Part shown: positions 10,916 to 22,819 of the stretch, in pieces | How the letters are laid out: every line of letters begins with the position of its first letter | How positions within the stretch are numbered: position 1 is the first letter of the stretch | Assembly: GCF_036588685.1 (NCBI RefSeq) | Contig: NC_086376.1 | Coordinates: forward strand, 59,357,166-59,421,165 | DNA: 64,000 nt | Direction of reading: 5' to 3' | Source of the DNA: Mytilus trossulus | Lineage: Eukaryota > Mollusca > Bivalvia > Mytilida > Mytilidae | The notes under the pieces: generated by a model | Seen by the model: the letters and a program-made list of their open reading frames with translations, nothing else | Told to the model about the DNA's origin: nothing | Database searches by the model: none | Made by a program: the position numbers and the translations under genes

Positions 10916-11650
10916 AATACTAAATAAAATCTGATGAAAACATAAAATTTGTAAAATCTTTAGTTCAATTTAAAACATTTAAATTTCTTGTAAAAAATAG
11001 GTTCCATGAATGTCATACGTTTGTATTATCATTGAATGGTTGCAAGGATGAAAGCACATTAGCAGTCCCTGAGATACTAACTGTTCCCTGAGGCATATAT
11101 CATTTTATGATAACATTTTTACTATCTAAGCTATGTATAAAAATCAAATACTGTTTTTGCATATGGGATGTTTTACTTTAAAATTGGTTGCAATTGAAAT
11201 CACAAATGATACCTTAGCATCGCAGCTTTTTTATAGAGTTGAGTTCCGGTGGAAGGGTTAAGCGCAATAAAAAATGTTATAACACATAACTAGTCTACAA
11301 TAGCACATAATAAGTGAACAAGTGACAAAATAAAAATCCTAACATGTGACTAAATATTCCTTAAATGTTAAAGGGTGCCGTTTTATGAAAAAAAATAGGA
11401 AATCAAGTCTCCTAAACATTTATCAATATGATCATCTTGTGAATATTCTAAACAATAAAAAGGTTCAATCAATATACCCCAAAAAAATACCTTCTTTCAA
11501 ACTACTATAAAATTTGGAAATCAGCCATAGAATTACTAAAACCCATAATCATATATCATTTTCCTTATATTGTATTGAAGACTTCTATATTATATGCCAA
11601 TGTTAATGATATTTGTTTTTTATGCTAAATATTGAAAACCTGAACTAGGT
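10916..11650. other. no gene recognised
   Basis: AT-rich sequence between the 160-bp repeat and the acidic reading frame; could be 3' untranslated sequence of the minus-strand acidic frame if that is real. Confidence 0.35.
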
Positions 11651-11966
11651 TTAATCATCAGTGTCTTTTTCACTGTAATCACTGTCCTCATCATCAGAAA
11701 AATCCTCATTTTCATTCTCAGAAGAGGCCTCCTCATCATCATCAATGAAATCCTCATCCTCATCATCAATGAAATCCTCATCTCCATCATCAATGTAATC
11801 TTTATCTTCATCATCAATTAAATCCTTACTTTCATCACCTACTTCCTCATTTAGGTCATAACTTTCAGTAGAGTCACTTTCACTATCTTCACTTTCCCTG
11901 TTATCTTCTTGCTGCTCCTCATTGTCATTGTAGTCTTTTTTGCCATTTTTATATGCCCGTCGTCTT
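11651..11966 (-). CDS. acidic low-complexity reading frame (possible last exon)
   Basis: Minus strand, stop at 11651-11653. About 100 codons are strongly acidic: NDNEEQQEDNRESEDSESDS, then GDESKDLIDDEDKDYIDDGD, then repeats of EDFIDD, ending SDYSEKDTDD-stop. Most residues are D, E, S or N, as in acidic tails of nuclear or chromatin proteins. The frame is open upstream into a dispersed repeat at 11950-12030 and has no start codon or clear acceptor. It could be the last exon of a gene, or an expanded GAT/GAG simple repeat that happens to be open. I lean weakly to the latter. Confidence 0.3.
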
Positions 11967-12060
11967 TCAGACGGGACGTATTATGGTATACCGTTGTCCG
12001 TCGATCTGTCCGTCCGTCGTCCACACTTCAGACAACAGCTCCCTTTCCATTTTATAAATA
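11950..12060 (+). repeat. fragment of the 160-bp-repeat leader
   Basis: Contains the short palindrome cccgtcgtctttcagacggg, then gggacgtattatggtatacc, gtccgtccgtc and a single partial unit start (cacacttcagacaa), matching 10275-10365. Confidence 0.75.
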
Positions 12061-12399
12061 TAAAAGGTACTTGGTACTCAGAAAGTGTGTTGTGAACAAG
12101 ATAGAATGTATGGATGAAAAATTAAGACAACAAACTTAGTTAAATTTGAGGTAGCCTAAATAGTGCCAATTTTTTTGTGCATTTTTATTTATTACTTGGA
12201 GGGGGTATTTGACAGAGCTCACACCATTTCTAGTTGATCATATAAATTCATTAAAAGACAAGATAAAAGAGCAACGGGCGTATCATGCGCTAAAGCGCAG
12301 CCCTTTATTTTGTATTTTCACGATATGTAAAGCGCAGTCGTCATTTGGCAATTTGCATCATTTATCTTATAAGATAGAACACGTATACGATATATTTAC

Positions 12400-12679
12400 T
12401 TAAGGTGGTACCCAACACTTGCACTAAAATTAATTTGGCTCGTTTATTTTTCATAAAATTGTGTCAAAGTACTTACTTTGACCCTTTAACAAAAAATAAA
12501 AATTTCAAAACATTTGAACCAACCGTTTTGTCAGAAAAATTACACTGGTTATATAGCAGTTTGAAAAACACAAACTTTGATCATTGAGAAGCTTAATATT
12601 CCTTTTACAACACAACGTTATTAAAACGTTTAGCTGACTTTACAGAGTTATCTCCCTGTAGTGTTGGGAACCACCTTAA
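12400..12679. mobile_element. 280-bp MITE with TTAA-ended inverted repeats
   Basis: Left end ttaaggtggtacccaacact and right end agtgttgggaaccaccttaa are inverted copies with one or two mismatches. The interior is AT-rich and has no coding capacity. TTAA at both ends suggests a TTAA-targeting (piggyBac-like) or similar family; the class is inferred only from the ends. Confidence 0.75.
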
Positions 12680-13002
12680 CTACTAGATATAGTAAAAAGA
12701 GAAGTTTTGCAGGGTTAGTATAAAATGTTAGATGAGGATTTAATACAGACCTGTTGCTATGAGTACGCTATATTATTTAAGTTAAATAACGTATATTAAT
12801 TAAATGTTGACATCAGTGTTGATGACCGTCCTTTGACCTATGATGGTTTACTTTTAAAAAATGTTACTTGAACGACACTTATACCACATCTTTCTTTGTA
12901 TATGTTAATTCTCGGAGGTACGTGCAAGAAGAGTTCATCGATTTGAATTTTATACAAACAATAGAAACTGCAAATTTAAAGTGATAGTTTTAGTAGATAA
13001 CA
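12680..13002. other. no gene recognised
   Basis: Short spacer between the MITE and the first copy of the 2.05-kb duplication; nothing recognised. Confidence 0.4.
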
Positions 13003-13651
13003 TCTGTAAACATAATGCTGCAATACAGATGGGAAAGATGACAATTTGTTATCTTTGTTGTTTCTTATCAAATAATGTATTAATACTTTATGTTTGTTTT
13101 ATTACTGTTAAATATGAGGGAATGCATTAATTTCCATGACGAGACCCAATAAATGTTACTGTCATCGAATAAACACTTTACATTTAGTTTCTTTGGTGGT
13201 TTTTTTTAATCTAGTAAAGAGCTCATCGGAAATTATGTGTAATTGTATTTCACATGCTAAAAAAAACTATCAGTTTTTGTCCAATAGTACAGATTTGGGC
13301 AAAAATGAAAAACCAATAGTTTTCTATGAATGAACATTTCACTAAAGATATCTAAGGTGTTTGATTGTTGATAAGAAAACCATCTATCAGAGACCACATG
13401 ACGTAGATGTAAGCAATAACTAACATCATACGGCCTCAACGTAAGTTAAAACAATTTCATATAGTCGAGGAAACATGAGGTCCTGATGTATGACAATACA
13501 ACAAACGAAAATCAAATATGACAAGACAGCGACCAATAATAACCAAGGAATCATAAATTCAGCACAGTTGAGTATGTTTGCGAGCTGCCATTCCCCTATT
13601 GGACGGAGTAAATAAACTCATCATATATACCAGGACTAAGATTTTACTCTT

Positions 13652-13697
13652 GCGCCAGACGCGCATTTCGTCTTGAAAAGATTCATCAGTGACGCTC
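13652..13697 (-). ncRNA. hammerhead ribozyme motif (retrozyme type), copy 1
   Basis: Minus strand: CTGATGA at 13689-13683, helix II TCTT/AAGA closing a short loop, GAAA at 13669-13666, then TGCGCGTC with cleavage expected after the final C (13658). Helix I pairs GCGTCA with TGGCGC. All core residues of the CUGANGA...GAAA consensus and a GUC site are present, so it may still cleave if transcribed. Only about 150 bp of retrozyme body follows. Confidence 0.7.
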
Positions 13698-15006
13698 GAA
13701 TATAAAATATATTTTAAAAGGCCAAATAAAGAACGAAGTTAAAGAGCACATAAATAGACAAAATTTATGTGCAGGAGGCTTGATCCATCAGATTTTTTCA
13801 AATCAAAAGATTGATAAGAAATTGTATTCTGTAAATAGTTTGTTTTCTTATAGACGTATTACACCTTTTCATTACCATAACATTTTGTTTTCCAAAACAA
13901 GTATCATTGGCGTCTATAGAAACTGAGCATTTGTATTAGCCATTAACATCTACAATACATATTCCACTGTCACTTATCTTTTATACATGCCAGTCCGTTA
14001 TGCAGACCGATTGCAAACAAACAAAATAATAAAAAATTGAGAGAAAATAATAGTGTCGTTATCATATGTTTTGATACGATATTCACCAAACGCATTGCAA
14101 ATAAATAGTACACCTTGAGCAAAAAGTAACATCACAAAAATTTCGCACTCCGATGACAATTAAAACGGAAAGTCAAAAGCTCAATTACATCGAAAGAATG
14201 GATAACAACTACAAAACAAACCCGACCAAAATCGAGGATTTTCTCAGGACCTTTCGAATGATAAATTTATTCTTCCCCACACTTGACACTGTTATAATGC
14301 TCGTGTTAAGCGCAAAATCGGTAATAAGTCCCATTTGGTAATTTTATATTCGACGAAAAAATAAAATACTCAAATGCACACATAATAACACACTCTTTGA
14401 CATCTTGGCAGCGCAAATCAAAAGTCACAATTTAAAGTGAAGCAATATAGTATACCGATATTGGATCGTAAATCCATTCTTCAATGTCCAAATCAAAGTA
14501 AACACATATGCAATTGAGTAAATCCTAACGTAAAAGATCAGTAATATCGAAAGAGTAGGCGTTTCTTGCTACCTGGCATTGTCGGTCACGTACATACAAT
14601 CATTTCTGTTTAACACAAGGGAATAGGAAGCATCAGTAAATTAGTAAATCAAAGTTGGTTATGTTATTGAAAGATTCGCTCTTTCTCTGAAGCTGATATT
14701 CATACACTCGTTTCTGTCAACTTTTAAAAATTTGATGATGACCATAACATGTGTCTATCGTCAAATCAGTCTTGCTTCCACATAACTGAGATGAATATAC
14801 GTGTATTAGGAACACAACCATGTGCGTTAAAATTTACCATGCAATTATGAATGTATAAATCAAACTACTCTATTTGGAAGTTTGGTTGTACTTGGTATAA
14901 TATCAATAGTTAAGGGAATGTTTACTGAGCCTGTAAACTTAGATACGATATGGGTAAACTTATCGACACTTTAAATAAACTTATTCATAAATTCAACACT
15001 GTAATC

Positions 15007-15048
15007 AGAGGCGGATTTAGGGGGGGGGGGGCAGGGGGCCCGCTCCAG
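15007..15048. mobile_element. truncated GC-rich MITE at the duplication junction
   Basis: Starts like the MITE at 17053 (cagaggcggatttagggg), keeps gcagggggcccg, then switches to gctccagtc, which is the opposite strand of the gactggagc inside the same MITE, before the second duplication copy begins. See findings. Confidence 0.7.
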
Positions 15049-17052
15049 TCTGTAAACATAATGCTGCAATACAGATGGGAAAGATGACAATTTGTTATCT
15101 TTGTTGTTTCTTATCAAATAATGTATTAATACTTTATGTTTGTTTTATTACTGTTAAATATGAGGGAATGCATTAATTTCCATGACGAGACCCAATAAAT
15201 GTTACTGTCATCGAATAAACACTTTACATTTAGTTTCTTTGGTGTTTTTTTTTTAATCTAGTAAAGAGCTCATCGGAAATTATGTGTAATTGTTTTTCAC
15301 ATGCTAAAAAAAACTATCAGTTTTTGTCCTATAGTACAGATTTGGGCAAAAATGAAAAACCAATAGTTTTCTATGAATGAACATTTCACTAAAGATATCT
15401 AAGGTGTTTGATTGTTGATAAGAAAACCATCTATCAGAGACCACATGACGTAGATGTAAGCAATAACTAACATCATACGGCCTCAACGTAAGTTAAAACA
15501 ATTTCATATAGTCGAGGAAACATGAGGTCCTGATGTATGACAATACAACAAACGAAAATCAAATATGACAAGACAGCGACCAATAATAACCCAGGAATCA
15601 TAAATTCAGCACAGTTGAGTATGTTTGCGAGCTGCCATTCCCCTATTGGACGGAGTAAATAAACTCATCATATATACCAGGACTAAGATTTTACTCTTGC
15701 GCCAGACGCGCATTTCGTCTTGAAAAGATTCATCAGTGACGCTCGAATATAAAATATATTTTAAAAGGCCAAATAAAGTACGAAGTTAAAGAGCACATAA
15801 ATAGACAAAATTTATGTGCAGGAGGCTTGATCCATCAGATTTTTTCAAATCAAAAGATTGATAAGAAATTGTATTCTGTAAATAGTTTGTTTTCTTATAG
15901 ACGTATTACACCTTTTCATTACCATAACATTTTGTTTTCCAAAACAAGTATCATTGGCGTCTATAGAAACTGAGCATATGTATTAGCCATTAACATCTAC
16001 AATACATATTCCACTGTCACTTATCTTTTATACATGCCAGTCCGTTATGCAGACCGATTGCAAACAAACAAAATAATAAAAAATTGAGAGAAAATAATAG
16101 TGTCGTTATCATATGTTTTGATACGATATTCACCAAACGCATTGCAAATAAATAGTACACCTTGAGCAAAAAGTAACATCACAAAAATTTCGCACTCCGA
16201 TGACAATTAAAACGGAAAGTCAAAAGCTCAATTACATCGAAAGAATGGATAACAACTACAAAACAAACCCGACCAAAATCGAGGATTTTCTCAGGACCTT
16301 TCGAATGATAAATTTATTCTTCCCCACACTTGACACTGTTATAATGCTCGTGTTAAGCGCAAAATCGGTAATAAGTCCCATTTGGTAATTTTATATTCGA
16401 CGAAAAAATAAAATACTCAAATGCACACATAATAACACACTCTTTGACATATTGGCAGCGCAAATCAAAAGTCACAATTTAAAGTGAAGCAATACAGTAT
16501 ACCGATATTGGATCGTAAATCCATTCTTTAATGTCAAAATCAAAGTAAAAACATATGCAATTGAGTAAATCCTAACGTAAAAGATCAGTAATATCGAAAG
16601 AGTAGGCGTTTCTTGCTACCTGGCATTGTCGGTCACGTACATCCAATCATTTCTGTTTAACACAAGGGAATAGGAAGCATCAGTAAATTAGTAAATCAAA
16701 GTTGGTTATGTTATTGAAAGATTCGCTCTTTCTCTGAAGCTGATATTCATACACTCGTTTCTGTCAACTTTTAAAAATTTGATGATGACCATAACATGTG
16801 TCTATCGTCAAATCAGTCTTGCTTCCACATCACTGAGATGAATATACGTGTATTAGGAACACAACCATGTGCGTTAAAATTTACCATGCAATTATGAATG
16901 TATAAATCAAACTACTTTATTTGGAAGTTTGGTTGTACTTGGTATAATATCAATAGTTAAGGGAATGTTTACTGAGCCTGTAAACTTAGATACGATATGG
17001 GTAAACTTATCGACACTTAAAATAAACTTATTCATAAATTCAACACTGTAAT
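15049..17052. repeat. 2.05-kb tandem duplication, copy 2
   Basis: Second copy of the segment at 13003-15048. High identity implies a recent duplication. It is followed by the intact MITE 17053-17211. Confidence 0.95.
15699..15744 (-). ncRNA. hammerhead ribozyme motif, copy 2 in the tandem duplication
   Basis: Same motif as 13652-13697 displaced by 2047 bp, with the same core CTGATGA, helix II, GAAA and GCGCGTC. It is duplicated as part of the larger segment, not by transposition. Confidence 0.7.
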
Positions 17053-17211
17053 CAGAGGCGGATTTAGGGGGGCAGGGGGCCCGGGCCCCCCCCTTTTTGG
17101 GGAAAAAAATTGGTTGCTTATATAGGGAATCACTGAAGCGTGACTGGAGCGGGCCTCCTCTTAGGTCAGTCAGTGGGCCCCCACTTATGAAAATTCCTGG
17201 ATCCGCCACTG
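17053..17211. mobile_element. GC-rich MITE, ~159 bp, intact ends
   Basis: Ends cagaggcggat and atccgccactg are imperfect inverted repeats. The interior has g/c runs, the phrase tatatagggaatcactgaag and a cagtcagtgggcccccac block. A short direct repeat (gtaatc) flanks it. Related copies: 15007 (truncated), 19935, 22663 and 50659. Confidence 0.75.
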
Positions 17212-18461
17212 GTAATCATATTAATAAATATTTTTTAATCGGTATATGATACTATATTGATTTTGTTATCAATAAATTAAAATGGATATTCCAAAATATC
17301 ATCTTGAAATGTCAACAATCTCATTACAATCCGATGTTCTGGTACGCTACACTCCACTAGTGAGATTGAAAATGTCAAATAACGAGCATATCTAAATCCG
17401 AGGTAAATTCAAAAAGAATTTCCCTTATTAAATTGCAGAATTAGAAGCTCAAACACATCAAATAAATGGAAAATCAACTGTCATATTCTGAAGTTGGCAT
17501 ATGCATTTCTTTATGTCGAAAAATGGTGAATATAACCTGGGGCTACTTCATAAGTTTTGATACGCCCTATCAAGTTGGATCGGGTTTAAAGTGGCCGAAA
17601 AGCAAAACAATTGAAGCTGGCTGATTCAAAGATTTATATTTTTTGCTTTTAAGAGTGGACAAGCTGAAATGTCTCTTTACCTTTAATTGATATTATGTTG
17701 ATAGTATTTTATATACTGACCGACTTAAGAAACGCAACACAAGATTATTCGTTGTAATTCACATTTTCATAAATTCATTTTTTTTTTTTGAAAAAATTAT
17801 GAAATAAAAGTTCTTTCATTACTTAAATGTTTAAAAATGCCAGTCCAAAGTTGATTTGATTACGTCTTTTTCAATTCCAATATTGTGGTATACACTGAAA
17901 CCCTGGTTTTCATCGTACCAATGAACATGTCACCGTCAAAAGCAATGACTGCCTGTATCGAACGCCAAAATGATTATCAGAAAGGTCAACCAATTCTGTT
18001 CGGCGAGTTTTTGTTTCTGTTTTCCACCTTCTGATTTTACCAGTGTTCCACCTATTACAATGGGTTTTGGCAATAATGGTTGAAACTATAAGGCTTTAAA
18101 TGTTTTTCTGCAGTCAATTCTTTGGCAGTTCAGTTAATGGGAAACATTTATAGCATAAATCTGTGCAAAACAATAATCAGCAATTTGATAAGCAGTTGAC
18201 GTTGCAGTGGTAGGTCTGTCTCGCAAATAACGTTGCTTATAAATTAATTTTAAGTTGCATTGTTGCTACACGTTTGTCTTGTCACTGATGGTATTCAGCA
18301 ATCCCTTCTACCGATATCATTAGCGAAAGTACAGTAAGACGAGTTTCTGACGTCAAGTTGTCTGGTTGCAACACGTTCACGTTTTCCTGTTTGCAATATT
18401 CTAATAGGTTGAATCAGTTTTTTATTCCTCAGTCTTGTCAATATGGAGATGCAACATTTTT
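17212..18461. other. intergenic, no gene recognised
   Basis: No exon or known domain. I see no internal repeat pairing apart from simple A/T runs. Confidence 0.4.
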
Positions 18462-19298
18462 TACCTGATTTTAAGTTTGGCCAAGGATTGAAAGAACTGT
18501 TTCAGAAGGAAAACAATTGAAAAACTCTTTTATTGGTTCGAAATTTCGCTTTTACTTTTATAAATTGTGACTTGGATGGAGATTGTCTTATTGGCACTCA
18601 AACCACATCTTCCTATATATATAAGCCAAGGTGAACTATGCTAGGCAGACATCTACAGCCTTCCATATAACAAATGTAGCCGACAGATTGCTTAAAGTTT
18701 AATTAAAACAGACCAAAGCAAAAACTTTACACTGAGCAATGAACTGTAAAAAAGAGATCAGGGCAAAAAAGACCTGCGAGACCGATATGTAAATCATAAA
18801 ATATTTCATTCATCACATATCATAGACCTATTGCATATAGTATAAGAAAAACTAACCAAAACACAAAAACTTATCCAGAACCACTGAACCATTGAAATGA
18901 GGTCAATTTCAGAGGACAACTGCCAGTTGGACGTGTACATATCCATACACCGAATATACAAGATCTATTTTTTTTTATAGTACCTGAGATGTGGACTAGA
19001 CCACCTAAACTAAGCCTTGTTCGATTATCAATAAAATGCAGTTGGAGGTCAAGTGAAAACTGTCTGAGGGGCACGACGACCTTGCAAGGTAGAACATACC
19101 AAATATATTTATCCTATTACTCATATTAAAAGAGAAATTAACATAAAAAAAACACCAATAAAATTACTAACCCGTTACGGTATTATAGGGGGTCACCAGG
19201 TGACGTCGTTAAACAAGTCACAACGTGATCATTTACCCGCGGAGCTATAATACAAAATAGTCTGATTTTAAAATGTTACAATTTTCACCTTTATTTAT

Positions 19299-19345
19299 AC
19301 ACGAAACGCACGTCTGGTGTTTTAATTTATAATCCTGGTACTTTT
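19299..19345 (+). ncRNA. half hammerhead/retrozyme relic
   Basis: acacgaaacgcacgtctggt and the downstream ttataatcctggtacttt match the 3' half of the hammerhead and the start of the retrozyme body at 25233-25280, with cgcacgtc for cgcgcgtc. CTGATGA is absent, so it is inactive. The copy at 22028-22074 is the tandem duplicate. Confidence 0.6.
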
Positions 19346-19934
19346 AATGGCTTTTTATCTTACATAGCCCTTTCCACCATAATGAAATGAAGAAAAAACT
19401 AGACTAACTATTGTTTAGCCGTTGTGGCAAATTAAGTACCACATAAGTTGTCTATCGAACTATGTCTCTCTCAGGACATTCGCCTTGAAATGTGTTTTAT
19501 CAACACAACTTAAAATGAAATCCATTTCAGATATGGATTATATCAATATGCACATGAATGACAAAACAGTTAGCTTGTGTTTTTTTTTACAAAGCTTGGA
19601 ATAGAAGATAATTGAAACATTTGGTAGGTCAATTCTATTTGTATTTTCCAGCCGTAGGGTGCAATCAGAAACAGAAGACAGAGGACGATAGATAGAAAGA
19701 TGTGTGGATTGACTGGACGGACGAGGTGATTTCTACGCACTTTTAAAATGTTTGAGGCAGAATTAAATGATATATAGATATTGTTGTTAAAAACATAATC
19801 TTTTAATTGAAGTCTAAAGCTAGCATTTTATTTTCTCTTGTTACCTCTTCTGACATCGGACTCGGACTGATCTTGAACTAAATTTTACTGTGCGTATTGT
19901 TATGCTTTTATTTTTCTACATCGGCCTGAGGTAA

Positions 19935-20091
19935 CATAGGCGGGTTCAGGGGGGTTGGGGCCTGGCCCACCCCCTTTCGTGGGAAAAACTTAGTTGATTA
20001 TACAGAGAATCACTGAAGCATGCCTGGAGTGAGCCCACCACTTAGGCCAGTCAGAGGGCCCCCTTAGGAAAAGTTCTGGATCCGCGACTTG
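19935..20091. mobile_element. GC-rich MITE copy
   Basis: Matches 17053-17211 (cactgaagc, cagtcagagggccccc, ctggatccgc) with diverged ends. It is inserted within a family B repeat, whose text continues on both sides (ttttctacatcggcctgagg before; gggggtgctggtgagatt after). Confidence 0.7.
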
Positions 20092-20272
20092 GACATTTGG
20101 GGGTGCTGGTGAGATTTCAAAAAACATGTTTTTCCCTGCCGTTGTTTATGGGTCAGCTGAAGGGTGCGGCAGTTTCTCGTTGCATTGAAGACATATTGGT
20201 GACCTTGTGCTGTTGTCTGTTCTATGGTCAAGTTATTGTCTCTTTGACATATTCCCCATTTCCATTCTCAAT
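20092..20272 (+). repeat. dispersed repeat, family B, 3' end
   Basis: Contains gttgtctgttctatggtcaa, ttgtctctttgacatattcc and ends ccatttccattctcaattta, the same tail as at 1046 (inverted), 42730, 54060 and 62655. Confidence 0.75.
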
Positions 20273-20937
20273 TTAATTTGAATGAATTTTGTTATAGCAA
20301 GTCCTCAAACACTTAAAAATACGTTTCAAACGATACACATGTATTAGAAAATATTTGAAACTAAAATTATAAAATGTTTGAACAATTAACAACTGTAATA
20401 GGGTTAACAAAAATACAAATGTGTATATAAAAGGTCCTTGGTTGTGATGGACCATAGTTAATGATAATGAAAAACAATATACAACAATTGATATTTTATC
20501 AAAGAACAAAAAATATAAATGGAAAGATTACAGAAATACAATAATCCGTAATACAATGCAAATTAGGTACATAATAAGTGTTAAAATAGGGACAGTGAGG
20601 ATTATACATACATTTATCAATGATTCATTTCAAATTTCAAATTTATTATATTGTTAAATTGACCAAAGGTCAAGAATAATAAAAATGACAATAACGTACA
20701 GTAGCTTTTTACTAAAAATATTCATCATAATTAAGTTCAAACTTTTAAAAGTACATAAGTACACATATATTCTAATTACACCATTTAGTTATGTTATCAA
20801 AATTTCATTGTAAACACAAAAACTATTTTTAATAATGTTTCTACGAGATATATGTTCTTGCATGATTTATAATACAGTATATTTACTAACATTTTACAAC
20901 CTTTTCTATATATATAGAATCTACAACTGCATCGAAT

Positions 20938-21055
20938 GTGATACGATATTTATCCACTCTCGACAGTTAAATTTTCAAATTTGAAACGCGAGGCTCGCCG
21001 AGCGTTTTAAATATTTAAAATTTAACTGTCGAGAGTGGATAAATATCGTATTACA
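20938..21055. repeat. large palindrome (hairpin), copy 1
   Basis: Left arm gatatttatccactctcgac continuing to agttaaatttt pairs with right arm aaaatttaactgtcgagagtggataaatatc. The loop holds a second small palindrome AAACGC...GCGTTT. Arms are about 38 bp; nothing coding. It may be a short foldback transposon or a transcribed hairpin. Confidence 0.85.
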
Positions 21056-22027
21056 CGAGATTTGGGCTTATAATCTGTTTCTCTAATGATTTTCAAACAA
21101 TATACAGGCAAACGTTTTCCTTCCTTTTGTATGATCTGCAAAAAGATGTGTTCTTTATATGTGACGTCATCAGGCATGGTCGCCTTTTTTTACCTGATTT
21201 TAAGTTTGGCCAAGGATTGAAAGAACTGTTTCAGAAGGAAAACAATTGAAAAACTCTTTTATTGGTTCGAAATTTTGCTTTTACTTTTATAAATTGTGAC
21301 TTGGATGGAGATTGTCTTATTGGCACTCAAACCACATCTTCCTATATATATAAGCCAAGGTGAACTATGCTAGGCAGACATCTACAGCCTTCCATATAAC
21401 AAATGTAGCCGACAGATTGCTTAAAGTTTAATAAAAACAGACCAAAGCAAAACCTTTACACTGAGCAATGAACTGTAAAAAAGAGATCAGGGCAAAAAAG
21501 ACCTGCGAGACCGATATGTAAATCATAAAATATTTCATTCATCACATATCATAGACCTATTGCATATAGTATAAGAAAAACTAACCAAAACACAAAAACT
21601 TATCCAGAACCACTGAACCATTGAAATGAGGTCAATTTCAGAGGACAACTGCCAGTTGGACGTGTACATATCCATACACCGAATATACAAGATCTATTTT
21701 TTTTATAGTACCTGAGATGTGGACTAGACCACCTAAACTAAGCCTTGTTCGATTATCAATAAAATGCAGTTGGAGGTCAAGTGAAAACTGTCTGAGGGGC
21801 ACGACGACCTTGCAAGGTAGAACATACCAAATATATTTATCCTATTACTCATATTAAAAGAGAAATTAACATAAAAAAACACCAATAAAATTACTAACCC
21901 GTTACGGTATTATAGGGGGTCACCAGGTGACGTCGTTAAACAAGTCACAACGTGATCATTTACCCGCGGAGCTATAATACAAAATAGTCTGATTTTAAAA
22001 TGTTACAATTTTCACCTTTATTTATAC

Positions 22028-22074
22028 ACGAAACGCACGTCTGGTGTTTTAATTTATAATCCTGATACTTTTAA
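22028..22074 (+). ncRNA. half hammerhead/retrozyme relic (duplicate)
   Basis: Duplicate of 19299-19345 with the same loss of the 5' half of the ribozyme core. Confidence 0.6.
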
Positions 22075-22662
22075 TGGCTTTTTATCTTACATAGCCCTTT
22101 CCACCATAATGAAATGAAGAAAAAACTAGACTAACTATTCTTTAGCCGTTGTGGCAAATTAAGTACCACATAAGTTGTCTATCGAACTATGTCTCTCTCA
22201 GGACATTCGCCTTGAAATGTGTTTTATCAACACAACTTAAAATGAAATCCATTTCAGATATGGATTATATCAATATGCACATGAATGACAAAACAGTTAG
22301 CTTGTGTTTTTTTTTTACAAAGCTTGGAATAGAAGATAATTGAAACATTTGGTAGGTCAATTCTATTTGTATTTTCCAGCCGTGGGGTGCAATCAGAAAC
22401 AGAAGACAGAGGACGATAGATAGAAAGATGTGTGGATTGACTGGACGGACGAGGTGATTTCTACGCACTTTTAAAATGTTTGAGGCAGAATTAAATGATA
22501 CATAGATATTGTTGTTAAAAACATAATCTTTTAATTGAAGTCTAAAGCTAGCATTTTATTTTCTCTTGTTACCTCTTCTGACATCAAACTCGGACTGATC
22601 TTGAACTAAATTTTACTGTGCGTATTGTTATGCTTTTATTTTTCTACATCGGCCTGAGGTAA

Positions 22663-22819
22663 CATAGGCGGGTTCAGGGGGGTTGGGGCCTGGCCCACCC
22701 CCTTTCGTGGGAAAAACTTAGTTGATTATACAGAGAATCACTGAAGCATGCCTGGAGTGAGCCCACCACTTAGGCCAGTCAGAGGGCCCCCTTAGGAAAA
22801 GTTCTGGATCCGCGACTTG
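22663..22819. mobile_element. GC-rich MITE copy (duplicate)
   Basis: Duplicate of 19935-20091, carried by the 2.73-kb tandem duplication. Confidence 0.7.

Larger units (their letters stand above)
13003..15048. repeat. 2.05-kb tandem duplication, copy 1
   Basis: Begins tctgtaaacataatgctgca and is nearly identical to 15049-17060 (offset 2046-2047, a handful of substitutions, a T-run length change and differing G-run lengths). No credible gene lies inside; frames such as 14153-14341 occur in both copies only because the DNA does. It includes a minus-strand hammerhead relic at 13652-13697 and ends in a truncated, partly inverted MITE at 15007-15048. Confidence 0.95.
18462..21190. repeat. 2.73-kb tandem duplication, copy 1
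   Basis: Begins tacctgattttaagtttggc and recurs at 21191 (offset 2729). Copies differ by scattered substitutions and run-length changes. Contents: a family D piece (18550-18640), a retrozyme relic (19299-19345), a MITE inside a family B repeat (19935-20272) and a palindrome (20938-21055). No supported gene; the frames that recur in both copies are not family-like. Confidence 0.95.

Noticed and set aside
14153-14341. 62-codon frame repeated at 16200-16388
   Set aside because: Identical in both tandem copies because of the recent duplication; no splice sites, homology or codon signal.
20273-20509. 78-codon minus-strand frame repeated at 23001-23237
   Set aside because: It recurs only because the DNA is tandemly duplicated; it is AT-rich, starts and ends at random positions and has no recognisable motif.
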